The position numbers and the translations under genes were made by a program. From SIG480 sp045537045 (GTDB lineage: Bacteria; Bacillota; Clostridia; Oscillospirales; JAAYXM01), in NCBI GenBank assembly GCA_045537045.1, contig JAZSOS010000051.1, positions 1 through 23,745 of the forward strand: a DNA stretch of 23,745 bases, read 5' to 3'. Below, piece after piece: positions 1-7,354 of this stretch. The number at the start of each line of letters is the position of its first letter. The first letter of the stretch is position 1. The notes beneath the pieces were generated by a model, which ran no database searches, was not told where the DNA came from, and worked only from the letters and a program-made list of their open reading frames with translations.

Positions 1-832
1 CACCTACGCACTCAACCTCATAGCCCTTTTCCTTATAAGCCTTCGGCGGAATGAGCATAGCGAGGTTTGTCTTGCCGCAAGCAGACGGGAATGCTGCTGC
101 GATGTACTTCTTAGTACCGTTCGGAGCCTTAACGCCGAGGATGAGCATGTGCTCAGCCATCCAGCCTTCCTTGCGTCCCTGATAAGAAGCGATACGGAGA
201 GCGAAGCACTTCTTACCGAGAAGAACGTTGCCGCCGTAACCGGAGTTGATAGACCAGATTGTGTTATCCTGCGGGAACTGAACAATGTATCTCTCCTCAG
301 GATTCATTGTAGCACGGCTGTGGAGACCGTGAACGAAATCAGCGCTGTCGCCGAGGCTGTCAAGAACAGCCTTGCCGATGCGTGTCATAATCTTCATGTT
401 AAGAACAACATAGATAGAGTCGGTAATCTCAATACCTGCTTTTGCAAACGGAGAGCCGACAACACCCATGGAGAACGGAAGAACGTACATTGTTCTGCCC
501 TTCATGCTGCCGTCATAAAGCTTTGTTAGCTTTGCATACATTTCCTTCGGGTCCATCCAGTTGTTTGTAGCACCTGCTTCTTCCTTTGTGGGAGCACAGA
601 TGAAGGTACGATCCTCGACACGTGCAACGTCGTCGATAGCCGTTCTGTGGAGATAGCAGCCCGGAAGCTTTTCCTGGTTGAGCTTGATCATCTCGCCGGA
701 TGCACAAGCTTCTGCACGGAGAGCCTCAAGCTGCTCCTCGCTGCCATCGATCCAAACGACGGAGTCAGGCTTTACCAATTCGGTGATTTCCTTAACCCAA
801 TCGTTTACATACTTGTTTGTTGTTAAACTCAT
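1..832 (-). CDS. pckG: Phosphoenolpyruvate carboxykinase (GTP), N-terminal part, cut by window edge
   Basis: Catalyses oxaloacetate + GTP to phosphoenolpyruvate + CO2 + GDP in the cytosol. In anaerobes it can run either way, for gluconeogenesis or CO2 fixation. The first 277 codons are present of a family that is usually about 600 residues. The start (MSLTTNKYVNDW) is preceded by GAAAGGGG at good spacing. Visible family signatures are the early DSVVWIDGSEEQ stretch, CYLHRTAIDDVARVEDRTFI, and the kinase-1a P-loop PSACGKTNLAM, with the nucleotide-binding Lys at about residue 254 and the active-site Cys at about 252. These match the GTP-dependent class, not the ATP-dependent one. The gene is divergent from spoIIE and has its own sigma-A promoter. 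The C-terminal half lies beyond position 1. Family identity is near certain. Confidence 0.96.
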   Translation of the reverse strand, partial: MSLTTNKYVNDWVKEITELVKPDSVVWIDGSEEQLEALRAEACASGEMIKLNQEKLPGCYLHRTAIDDVARVEDRTFICAPTKEEAGATNNWMDPKEMYAKLTKLYDGSMKGRTMYVLPFSMGVVGSPFAKAGIEITDSIYVVLNMKIMTRIGKAVLDSLGDSADFVHGLHSRATMNPEERYIVQFPQDNTIWSINSGYGGNVLLGKKCFALRIASYQGRKEGWMAEHMLILGVKAPNGTKKYIAAAFPSACGKTNLAMLIPPKAYKEKGYEVECVG

Positions 833-1141
833 TGTGAATTTGCCCCTTTCGTAATTGTGCATTTTTTGCTTTTTATTATTTTATTATGTTTTGACGCAAA
901 TATCAAGAGTAAATTGGAAGAAAATGAAAATTTTAACAAAAACTTTTTATTTATTTTGCCCATATATAAAAAATTCCATCGCATTTTTCGCGTTTTTGTA
1001 AAAAATTTCCAGTAGTTTTCTTCTCGTTTTTCTTCTTACGCCCATTTTATTATTTATCTTTTTCTTTTCGCCATACATTTCCCGTGAGGTTATTTATAAA
1101 AACCAGTATATACTTTATTCGGAAAGGAATGATAAAATAAC
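833..1141. other. AT-rich divergent intergenic region between pckG and spoIIE
   Basis: This 309-bp stretch has no open frame worth calling. The pckG promoter fills its left part. The spoIIE side has a TATACT at 1109-1114 that could be a -10, but no recognisable -35 lies 17 bp upstream, so an activator-dependent or long-spacer promoter is possible. I found no clear TGTCGAA-type Spo0A box here. A ribosome binding site GGAAAGGA (1121-1128) precedes spoIIE. Confidence 0.5.
878..906 (-). promoter_or_regulatory. Sigma-A promoter of pckG
   Basis: On the minus strand the -35 TTGATA (901-906) is 17 bp from the -10 TAAAAT (878-883), each 5 of 6 to consensus. This predicts a start near 871 and a leader of about 40 nt before ATG at 832. 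Confidence 0.75.
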
Positions 1142-3460
1142 ATGGATGTCAAAAAGGAAGTTAAACAAAAAACCACCCTAAAAAGCATAATCAATCTTAC
1201 AAAGGAAAAAATCCCGCCGGCATTTATCGTTTATCCGCTGAATTTTTTTGTATCTTTTATTCTGTCAAGAGGAGTTATTCTCGGCACATCCGCTCCGTTC
1301 GGACTGGCAGTAAGCGCCGCACTCGGCATGCGCCGTGGAACGCTTTTCGGGCTTCTCGGAGCAACGCTTGGTTATCTCAGCATAATAGACGTAATAAATT
1401 CACTTAAATACATAGCCTGCATTATCCTTATATATACCGCACACTTTGTTTTTGCCGATACGACTTTTTCAAAAAAACGGGTATTTGCACCGATCTCGGT
1501 TATTGTTCCGACAACATGCATAAATCTGATTTTTCTTGCAGATGCCGGCTTCCCGCTTTTTGACTGTGCGCTGTATGCCTTTGAAATCACGCTTGCTGCC
1601 GCGTGTACGGTTCTGTTGCCGTATGCCGACGGCTCGAGGAAGATTCGCGGGAATTACTTTTCTGCCGGAATACTTATGCTGTGCGCGGCTTTTACCGTAG
1701 CTCTGTGCAGCGTTAAAATTGCAGGTCTTATCTTCCCCGGGCATATTCTTGCCTGCAGCATTATTCTCCTCGCGGCATACACCGGCGGAATGAGTGCAGG
1801 TGCCGTTACGGGCATTACCCTCGGCTTTGCGGTCTCGCTTGCGGAAGTCTCGGCAGACTTTTGTATGGTATACGGGCTCCTCGGAATATGCACAGCGCTG
1901 TTCTTTGGCAAAAACAAATATCTTGCTGCCGCGCTTTCCTGCCTGTTTTCGCTTTTCGTATCTGTCTGCCTCAACCCTTCAACTTTAGCTTCCGGATGTC
2001 TCTCGTTTTTGTTCTCGTGCATAATTTTTGTTCTCACACAAAGTGTCTTCGCACGCTACTCACGACGTTTTTTCGTAAAGCAAACATCTCATCGTGACGT
2101 TCACATACGAGCATACACCTCGGAGCGTTTAAAGCTCGCCGCAGAGTCCTTCCGTAATCTTGCGCATCTGCTGGGTGACGCACGCGACCGCACTTCGAAT
2201 TCGCCGCAGAATGAAAAAAGCATTTTTGAAAAGACATCCCGCGAGGTATGCAAAAAATGCACACTTGCAAAAATCTGCTGGGAACGCGATTTCGAAGCCA
2301 CGCGCGATGCGATAAACAACGCTTCTCACGCAATCCGCGAAAACGGAACACTCTCAGCAAAGGACTTCCCCATTCATTTTTCCTCACGATGCATTCATAT
2401 TGAAAATTTTGTCAACACGGTAAACCGCGAGATATTCTCAATGCGGTACAGAAATCAGTTTGAAGGACGGCTCCGAGAAAGCCACGCGCTGCTTACCAAG
2501 CAATACGCCGACGCGTCGCAGGTTTTCTCCTGCCTGTCTTCCGACATCGCCGACAATGCGCGCTTTGACGAGGAAGCCGAGCTTGCGCTTTCGGATTTGC
2601 TGACCTCTTACGGAATACTGTGCGACACGGCGGTATACCGGGACAACCGCGGCCACATAAACATCCATCTGTGCGGAAAAGACCTTTCCCGTATCGCAAA
2701 CGAGTTCGACAAATTTTCTGTGGAGATAAAAAAGCTCTGCGGAGTGGATATCTTTCCGCCGCAATACACGCGCGGCGATGCACTTGATGATATGGTAATC
2801 CGCGAAAAGCCTCGGCTTCGCGGAATCTTCGGCGCGGCGGTCAAACGCAGAAGCGGCACGGAAGTAAGCGGTGACTCGGGAAGCTTTTTCCGTCCTACAA
2901 ACGCGCACCTTGCACTTCTTCTTTCCGACGGAATGGGCAGCGGAAAGCTTGCTGCACACGAAAGTGCGCAGAGTGTGAAGCTGCTTGAAGGACTTCTAAA
3001 ATCGGGGATAGCTCCTTCAGATGCACTTTCAACGCTTCAGTCGGCACTGACGCTTAAAGCGGAATACACCGGTGCGTTTGCAACACTTGACCTTATGTAT
3101 GCCGATATGTTCACCGGCACATGCGAATTTTACAAGTTCGGCGGTGCACCTACATATATAAAGCGCGGGAGGCAGATGCGGCGTATAACAGCATCATCTC
3201 TTCCGGCAGGAATGAGCATCGGAGACGGCGCATCACCTGACCGCACCTGCATTAATCTATGCGAGGGTGATTTTGTGATAATGACAAGCGACGGGATTTC
3301 GGACGGCAGTGACGACGGGAAGCTTCTTGAATTTCTTTCAAAAACCGATGAAGCATCACCGAAAGCCCTTGCTGATGCGATACTTGCGTATTCCTTTGCC
3401 GTATACGGAAAAAACGACGATATGACCGTTGCCGTTGTTAAGATCGAAGCGGAAGAATAA
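1142..3460 (+). CDS. spoIIE: Stage II sporulation protein E (membrane PP2C-type serine phosphatase)
   Basis: Dephosphorylates the anti-anti-sigma factor SpoIIAA-P at the polar septum, releasing sigma-F in the forespore. The protein has 772 residues, against 827 in B. subtilis. A long hydrophobic N-terminal region (about residues 25-310) fits the roughly ten-helix membrane domain. A central region contains the family's Cys cluster (VCKKCTLAKICW, about 365-380). The C-terminal PP2C domain has the metal-binding loops SDGMGSG (Asp about 596), TSDGISDG (Asp about 717) and GKNDDMT (Asp about 759-760). The start is the ATG 14 nt after GGAAAGGA. The neighbours differ from B. subtilis: no tilS-hpt-ftsH follows, only a small membrane protein. 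Sporulation control is expected, but no regulator site was identified. Confidence 0.96.
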   Translation: MDVKKEVKQKTTLKSIINLTKEKIPPAFIVYPLNFFVSFILSRGVILGTSAPFGLAVSAALGMRRGTLFGLLGATLGYLSIIDVINSLKYIACIILIYTAHFVFADTTFSKKRVFAPISVIVPTTCINLIFLADAGFPLFDCALYAFEITLAAACTVLLPYADGSRKIRGNYFSAGILMLCAAFTVALCSVKIAGLIFPGHILACSIILLAAYTGGMSAGAVTGITLGFAVSLAEVSADFCMVYGLLGICTALFFGKNKYLAAALSCLFSLFVSVCLNPSTLASGCLSFLFSCIIFVLTQSVFARYSRRFFVKQTSHRDVHIRAYTSERLKLAAESFRNLAHLLGDARDRTSNSPQNEKSIFEKTSREVCKKCTLAKICWERDFEATRDAINNASHAIRENGTLSAKDFPIHFSSRCIHIENFVNTVNREIFSMRYRNQFEGRLRESHALLTKQYADASQVFSCLSSDIADNARFDEEAELALSDLLTSYGILCDTAVYRDNRGHINIHLCGKDLSRIANEFDKFSVEIKKLCGVDIFPPQYTRGDALDDMVIREKPRLRGIFGAAVKRRSGTEVSGDSGSFFRPTNAHLALLLSDGMGSGKLAAHESAQSVKLLEGLLKSGIAPSDALSTLQSALTLKAEYTGAFATLDLMYADMFTGTCEFYKFGGAPTYIKRGRQMRRITASSLPAGMSIGDGASPDRTCINLCEGDFVIMTSDGISDGSDDGKLLEFLSKTDEASPKALADAILAYSFAVYGKNDDMTVAVVKIEAEE

Positions 3461-3506
3461 ACCATTCTTTTTTCGGTTAAAATAACCGTATAAGGAGCGA
3501 TGCTTT

Positions 3507-3782
3507 ATGGTTAAAGGAATTACAAAACAGGTAATTGTGGTTAAAACTCCGGTTTCGGGAATGTTTGAGCAGGCGATATTTATTCTCGGTGACAATGTTG
3601 CGGATACGTCCTCCGTCGATGCAGACGGAATACTCTCTGAGGCTTGCGCCATAGCGGATGACTATGTCCGCACGCACTGCACACCTACAAAAAAATCACC
3701 GAAAGCGCTTCTGCTTACGGCACTTATAAGCTCGTGCGCGACGCTCATTCTCGCCTGCCTTACGTTTATCTTTATTATTTAA
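3507..3782 (+). CDS. Small tail-anchored membrane protein of unknown function, downstream of spoIIE
   Basis: A 91-residue protein, 46 bp after spoIIE on the same strand, with ribosome binding site AAGGAG and an ATG start. Residues 1-65 are soluble (begins MVKGITKQVIVVK, then MFEQAIFIL). Residues about 66-91 form one hydrophobic segment ending at the C-terminus, so it looks tail-anchored with the bulk in the cytosol. From memory, similar short proteins of no known function occur in Clostridia; some are mis-annotated as a translation initiation factor, which nothing here supports. A small perfect dyad (CGGTTA-aaa-TAACCG, 3474-3488) lies between spoIIE and this gene without a U-tract. Co-transcription with spoIIE is likely, which would hint at a sporulation role. 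Confidence 0.8.
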   Translation: MVKGITKQVIVVKTPVSGMFEQAIFILGDNVADTSSVDADGILSEACAIADDYVRTHCTPTKKSPKALLLTALISSCATLILACLTFIFII

Positions 3783-3812
3783 TTTGCACACTCACAGCCT
3801 CTTTTTCATACG

Positions 3813-3846
3813 AAAGCAGCCGGCATTTTCGCCGGCTGCTTTTGTG
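3813..3846 (+). terminator. Bidirectional intrinsic terminator between spoIIE operon and LCP gene
   Basis: A perfect 10-bp GC-rich stem AGCAGCCGGC / GCCGGCTGCT (3815-3824 and 3831-3840) with a 6-nt loop, flanked by A and T residues. A short T-run follows on the plus strand. It sits 3' of both convergent transcripts. Confidence 0.8.
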
Positions 3847-3865
3847 GTTATGTTATGTGTAATTT

Positions 3866-4837
3866 TTATTCTTGCACTTCCGTCTTCGCCGCGTCTTCCT
3901 GTTCATAGAAGGGTTCATCGTCGTAAATGAAACGGTGAAGCTTATCTGCCGCGGCGTCAAGGTCATAGACCATGGCGTAGCTTGAATTGGACTTATACGT
4001 GCCGTCAAGCGGGAATCTTCCCTGCTCAAAGGTCGGCTTGCCGCGGAGAAGCACCGCTCCCGCAATTCTCAGAATTTCTTCATTCGAAAGCGAGGTCTCA
4101 ACCATCGGGATAAGGCTTTTTATAAGCGCGGGATATCTTACCGGATTTGTTGCAAGAGCCTTGTTCATAAGCTTCTCCATAACCTCGCGCTGACGCTCGG
4201 TGCGCTCAAAGTCCGCATTGCCGACGTATCTGATGCGTGCATATGCAACTGCCTGATAACCGTAAAGCGTAACCTCGCCCGCTTTTTTTATAAGGTTCGG
4301 CTTTTCTCCCACCTCGTCTGCCATTTCCTTAATATATTTATTGGCATTTCTTCTTTCCGCTTCCGTCACTTCAACCTCAACGCCGCCGAGAGCATCGACA
4401 ATGCCGGCAAGCTGATTAAAATTGAGCGAAACATAATCTGTTATATTCATTTTAAAATTCCGGTTTATCGTCTTTATTGCAAGCTCAACACCGCCGCGTG
4501 CGTATGCGCCGTTAAGCTTATATCTGCCGTAACCGGGTATATCCACAAGGCTGTCACGCATCAGCGACACAGCTTTTATCTTATCATGCTTCATATCAAC
4601 GGAAACTATCATCATCGCATCGGAGCGACCGGCGACCTCGTCCGTTCTGCTGTCCACACCGAACACAGCAATATTTATTACCTCATCAGAAAGACCTTCG
4701 TGCGTATCGAGCTCTTCTTCCTTAAGCTCTACCCCGCCGCGGTCAATGCTGTTCAATATCTGCGTTGCGGCAAAGCAGGTAATACCCGCAACAAACATAA
4801 ACGCCACAACACCCCAGAATATAACTCTTTTTTTCAT
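3866..4837 (-). CDS. LytR-CpsA-Psr (LCP) family cell-wall ligase
   Basis: LCP proteins transfer undecaprenyl-linked glycopolymers (teichoic acids, capsule) onto peptidoglycan on the outer face of the membrane. The 323-residue protein has a short cytosolic Lys/Arg start, one membrane segment at about residues 6-26, then an extracellular LCP domain. Typical motifs are seen: NIAVFGVDSR, GRSDAMMIVSVD, the Arg/Asp-rich SLMRDSLVDIPGYGRYKLNGAYA, LNFNQLAGIVDALGGVEVEV, and AYARIRYVGNADFERTERQREV. The conserved Arg and Asp residues that bind the polyprenyl phosphate are in these motifs. Start ATG follows GGCAGGAAA. The gene is monocistronic, divergent from the aldolase. A TTGTCGAA sequence lies in its promoter region. 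Confidence 0.93.
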   Translation of the reverse strand: MKKRVIFWGVVAFMFVAGITCFAATQILNSIDRGGVELKEEELDTHEGLSDEVINIAVFGVDSRTDEVAGRSDAMMIVSVDMKHDKIKAVSLMRDSLVDIPGYGRYKLNGAYARGGVELAIKTINRNFKMNITDYVSLNFNQLAGIVDALGGVEVEVTEAERRNANKYIKEMADEVGEKPNLIKKAGEVTLYGYQAVAYARIRYVGNADFERTERQREVMEKLMNKALATNPVRYPALIKSLIPMVETSLSNEEILRIAGAVLLRGKPTFEQGRFPLDGTYKSNSSYAMVYDLDAAADKLHRFIYDDEPFYEQEDAAKTEVQE

Positions 4838-4873
4838 CGGATATTTCCTGCCCTTTTTGCAAATTACCTATAT

Positions 4874-4902
4874 ATATTAGCATATTCGACAATGATATTC
4901 AA
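4874..4902 (-). promoter_or_regulatory. Probable promoter of LCP gene with an internal Spo0A-box-like site
   Basis: On the minus strand TTGAAT (4897-4902) is 17 bp from TAATAT (4874-4879), a mediocre sigma-A match. Between them, at 4885-4892, is TTGTCGAA, which matches the core of the Spo0A box known from Bacillus. Binding there would block the promoter. The -10 element is poor, so the exact promoter is uncertain. Confidence 0.4.
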
Positions 4903-4944
4903 CTTTTTATAAATATTTTTTATTAATTTATTGTGAATATACCC

Positions 4945-4973
4945 TTGCAAAGTATGGAAAAACGTAGTATACT
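4945..4973 (+). promoter_or_regulatory. Promoter of the aldolase-VOC gene
   Basis: TTGCAA (4945-4950), a 17-bp spacer, then TATACT (4968-4973), giving a start near 4980. A dyad GCATAT-atac-ATATGC (4992-5007) lies just downstream and could be an operator. AGGAGG (5020-5025) is the ribosome binding site. Confidence 0.6.
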
Positions 4974-5034
4974 TTATAATAGATAATTTTGGCATATATA
5001 CATATGCATTTTAAAATTCAGGAGGTCAAACACC

Positions 5035-5985
5035 ATGAACGAGGTATTGAAGCAAATCGGCGCTTACGGCGTCGTGCCGGTCGTTAAGATCGACAATGTT
5101 GAAGATGCTCTTCCGCTCGGAAAGGCTCTTATCGACGGCGGTCTCCCGCTCGCAGAAATCACTTTCCGTACAGCAGCTGCTGAGGAAGCTATCCGCGCTA
5201 TGGCAAAGGCATATCCGGAAATGCTTATCGGTGCAGGAACTGTTCTCACAACCGAGCAGGTTGACAAGGCTGTTGCGGCAGGTGCAAAGTTTATCGTTTC
5301 TCCGGGTCTCAATCCGAAGATCGTAAGCTACTGCGTAAGCAAGAACATCCCGATCACTCCGGGCTGCAGCAATCCGTCCGACATCGAAGCTGCAATTGAG
5401 CTTGGTCTTGACGTTGTTAAGTTCTTCCCGGCAGAAGCATGCGGCGGTCTTAACGCTATAAAGGCTATGAGCGCACCGTACGGCGGCATCAAGTTCATGC
5501 CGACAGGCGGCATCAGCGAAAAGAACATCAACGAGTATCTTGCATTCAATAAGATTCTTGCATGCGGCGGAAGCTGGATGGTTAAGGATGCTCTTATCAA
5601 GGAAGGCAAGTTTGATGAAATCACAGCTATGACAAAGGCTGCTGTCCAGAAGGTTCTCGGCTTCGAGCTTGCTCACATCGGAATCAACACTGAATCTGAG
5701 GCTGACGCTCTCGCAGTTGCAAACCTCTTCTCCGTTGCATTCGGCTTTGCTGTAAAAAACGGCAACAGCTCCGTATTCGCAGGAACAGGCGTTGAGGCTA
5801 ACAAGAACGGCGGCAAGGGCAAGAACGGTCATATCGCTATCAAGACAAACAATATTGACCGCGCAATGGCTTACCTTGAGAGAATCGGCTTTGAAATTGA
5901 TGCAGAGTCCATAAAGCCGGGCGTTGCAGCATATCTCAAGCAGGAGTTCGGCGGCTTTGCTGTTCACCTTCTCCAGGCGAAGTAA
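5035..5985 (+). CDS. eda: KDPG/KHG aldolase fused to a C-terminal VOC-like domain
   Basis: The N-terminal domain (residues 1 to about 208) is a class I aldolase that splits 2-keto-3-deoxy-6-phosphogluconate to pyruvate and glyceraldehyde 3-phosphate. It is the last step of Entner-Doudoroff and hexuronate breakdown. The catalytic Glu (E41 in LAEITFRT), the GAGTVL loop, SPGLNP and the Schiff-base Lys (K129 in VVKFFPAE) are all present. The whole protein is 316 residues against about 205-215 for a stand-alone Eda. Residues about 210-316 resemble one glyoxalase/VOC unit: LAHIGINTES, NGHIAIKTNNIDRAMAYLERIGFEI, and terminal FGGFAVHLLQ. No other hexuronate or Entner-Doudoroff gene is adjacent. The role of the extra domain is not known to me. 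It may bind a ligand, metal or partner. Confidence 0.93.
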   Translation: MNEVLKQIGAYGVVPVVKIDNVEDALPLGKALIDGGLPLAEITFRTAAAEEAIRAMAKAYPEMLIGAGTVLTTEQVDKAVAAGAKFIVSPGLNPKIVSYCVSKNIPITPGCSNPSDIEAAIELGLDVVKFFPAEACGGLNAIKAMSAPYGGIKFMPTGGISEKNINEYLAFNKILACGGSWMVKDALIKEGKFDEITAMTKAAVQKVLGFELAHIGINTESEADALAVANLFSVAFGFAVKNGNSSVFAGTGVEANKNGGKGKNGHIAIKTNNIDRAMAYLERIGFEIDAESIKPGVAAYLKQEFGGFAVHLLQAK

Positions 5986-6007
5986 TTTCGTTTCTCATTT
6001 AAAATCA

Positions 6008-6040
6008 AACGACCGAAGGGTATTTAACTCTTCGGTCGAT
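6008..6040 (+). terminator. Hairpin terminator after the aldolase gene
   Basis: Stem CGACCGAAG (6010-6018) pairs with CTTCGGTCG (6030-6038), extended inward by a G-T and two further pairs. An AT-rich tail without a strict U-run follows, so termination may be partial. Its 3' edge abuts the first ARG-box-like site of argG. Confidence 0.6.
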
Positions 6041-6056
6041 TAAATAAATATTCATT
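6039..6056 (+). promoter_or_regulatory. ARG-box-like palindrome, upstream copy
   Basis: TAAAT-AAAT-ATTCA (6041-6054) with AT flanks matches 9 of the 10 fixed bases of the ArgR/AhrC box pattern TGAAT-WWWW-ATTCA. It lies just upstream of the argG -35. Confidence 0.55.
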
Positions 6057-6062
6057 TATATG

Positions 6063-6091
6063 TTGACAAAGCGCGATTAGCGTTGTATAAT
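6063..6091 (+). promoter_or_regulatory. Perfect consensus sigma-A promoter of argGH
   Basis: TTGACA (6063-6068), a spacer of exactly 17 bp, TATAAT (6086-6091). Predicted start is near 6098. So strong a core promoter implies control by repression. Confidence 0.9.
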
Positions 6092-6102
6092 ATTCACATT
6101 AA

Positions 6103-6120
6103 CTTGAATAAATATTTACG
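6103..6120 (+). promoter_or_regulatory. ARG-box-like palindrome, downstream copy
   Basis: TGAAT-AAAT-ATTTA (6105-6118) matches 9 of 10 fixed ARG-box bases. It lies between the predicted transcript start and the ribosome binding site, with its 3' edge touching CGGAGG. A further half-site ATTCA occurs at 6092-6096. The centres of the two boxes are 64 bp apart, about six helical turns, which would suit ArgR hexamer bridging. Confidence 0.6.
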
Positions 6121-6133
6121 GAGGTAAGTTGAA

Positions 6134-7351
6134 ATGGATAAGTCCAAAATCAAAAAAGTAGTCCTTGCCTATTCCGGCGGACTTGACACATCTATCATTA
6201 TTCCGTGGCTTAAGGAAAACTACAACAACTGTGAGGTTGTTGCTGTTTCCGGTAATGTAGGACAGGCAGACGAGCTTGAGGGTCTTGAAGAAAAAGCACT
6301 TAAGACAGGTGCTTCCAAGCTCTATGTTCTCGACCAGACGGATGAGTATGTGGATGAATACATAATCCCGACAATGAAAGCAGGCGCAATTTACGAGGAA
6401 TATCTTCTCGGCACAAGCCATGCACGTCCGTGCATCGCAAAGGGTCTTGTTGAAATTGCACTCAAGGAAGGCGCAGATGCTATCTGCCCCGGCTGCACCG
6501 GTAAGGGCAACGACCAGGTCCGCTTTGAGCTTGCAATAAAGCACTTTGCACCGAATATGCCGATTATCGCTCCGTGGCGCGAGTGGGATATCAAATCCCG
6601 CGATGAAGAAATCGACTATGCGGAAGCACACAATGTTCCGCTTAAGATTAACCGCGAAACAAACTACTCCAAGGACAAAAACCTCTGGCACCTTTCCCAC
6701 GAGGGACTTGACCTTGAGGACACCGGCAACGAGCCTATGTACGAAAAGCCCGGTTTCCTTGAAATGGGCGTTTCCCCGATTGCTGCTCCCGACAAACCGA
6801 CTTACGTTGAGATTGAATTTGAGAAGGGCTGCCCTGTCGCTCTTAACGGCGAGAAGATGAGCGCAAAGAACATCATTCTCGGTCTTAACAAGCTCGGCGG
6901 TGAAAACGGCATCGGTATTCTTGATATCGTTGAAAACCGTCTTGTTGGCATGAAGTGTCGCGGCGTTTATGAAACTCCGGGCGGAACAATCCTTTATAAG
7001 GCACACTCTGTTCTTGTGTCCATCTGCCTCGACAAGATGACTCTCCATGAAAAGCAGAAGCTTGCAATTACGTTTGCAGAGCTTGTATACAACGGTCAGT
7101 GGTTCACACCTTTGCGCGAAGCTCTCTCCGCTTTTGTTGACAAAACTCAGGAGAAGGTTACAGGTAAGGTTCGCTTGAAGCTCTACAAGGGCAATATGAT
7201 CAATGCAGGCGTATGGAGCCCGTATTCCCTTTACAGCGAAGAAATTGCAACCTTCGGCGAAAGCGATTACGACCAGAAGGACAGCGCAGGCTTTATCAAC
7301 CTCTACGGTCTCCCGATAAAGGTTCAGGCTATCGTTGACGGAAAGAAGTAA
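6134..7351 (+). CDS. argG: Argininosuccinate synthase
   Basis: Joins citrulline and aspartate with ATP hydrolysis to AMP, the penultimate arginine step, in the cytosol. The 405 residues match the normal length. The N-terminal PP-loop (VLAYSGGLDTSIIIPWL) binds ATP. Further landmarks are GTSHARPCIAKGLVEIA, GCTGKGNDQVRFE, PIIAPWREW and GIGILDIVENRLVGMKCRGVYETPGGTIL. Start ATG follows CGGAGG at ideal spacing. argH begins 3 bp after the stop codon, so the two are co-transcribed. A consensus promoter with two ARG-box-like sites suggests arginine repression. No carbamoyltransferase or other arg gene lies in the window. Confidence 0.98.
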   Translation: MDKSKIKKVVLAYSGGLDTSIIIPWLKENYNNCEVVAVSGNVGQADELEGLEEKALKTGASKLYVLDQTDEYVDEYIIPTMKAGAIYEEYLLGTSHARPCIAKGLVEIALKEGADAICPGCTGKGNDQVRFELAIKHFAPNMPIIAPWREWDIKSRDEEIDYAEAHNVPLKINRETNYSKDKNLWHLSHEGLDLEDTGNEPMYEKPGFLEMGVSPIAAPDKPTYVEIEFEKGCPVALNGEKMSAKNIILGLNKLGGENGIGILDIVENRLVGMKCRGVYETPGGTILYKAHSVLVSICLDKMTLHEKQKLAITFAELVYNGQWFTPLREALSAFVDKTQEKVTGKVRLKLYKGNMINAGVWSPYSLYSEEIATFGESDYDQKDSAGFINLYGLPIKVQAIVDGKK

Positions 7352-7354
7352 GTT

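Noticed and set aside
833..1141. A riboswitch or small RNA in the pckG-spoIIE interval
   Set aside because: The interval is AT-rich with no stable GC stem, terminator or conserved motif visible to me.
5026..5967. 313-codon minus-strand frame opposite the aldolase-VOC gene
   Set aside because: Antisense shadow due to codon bias; the Cys/Ser-rich translation has no recognisable domain.
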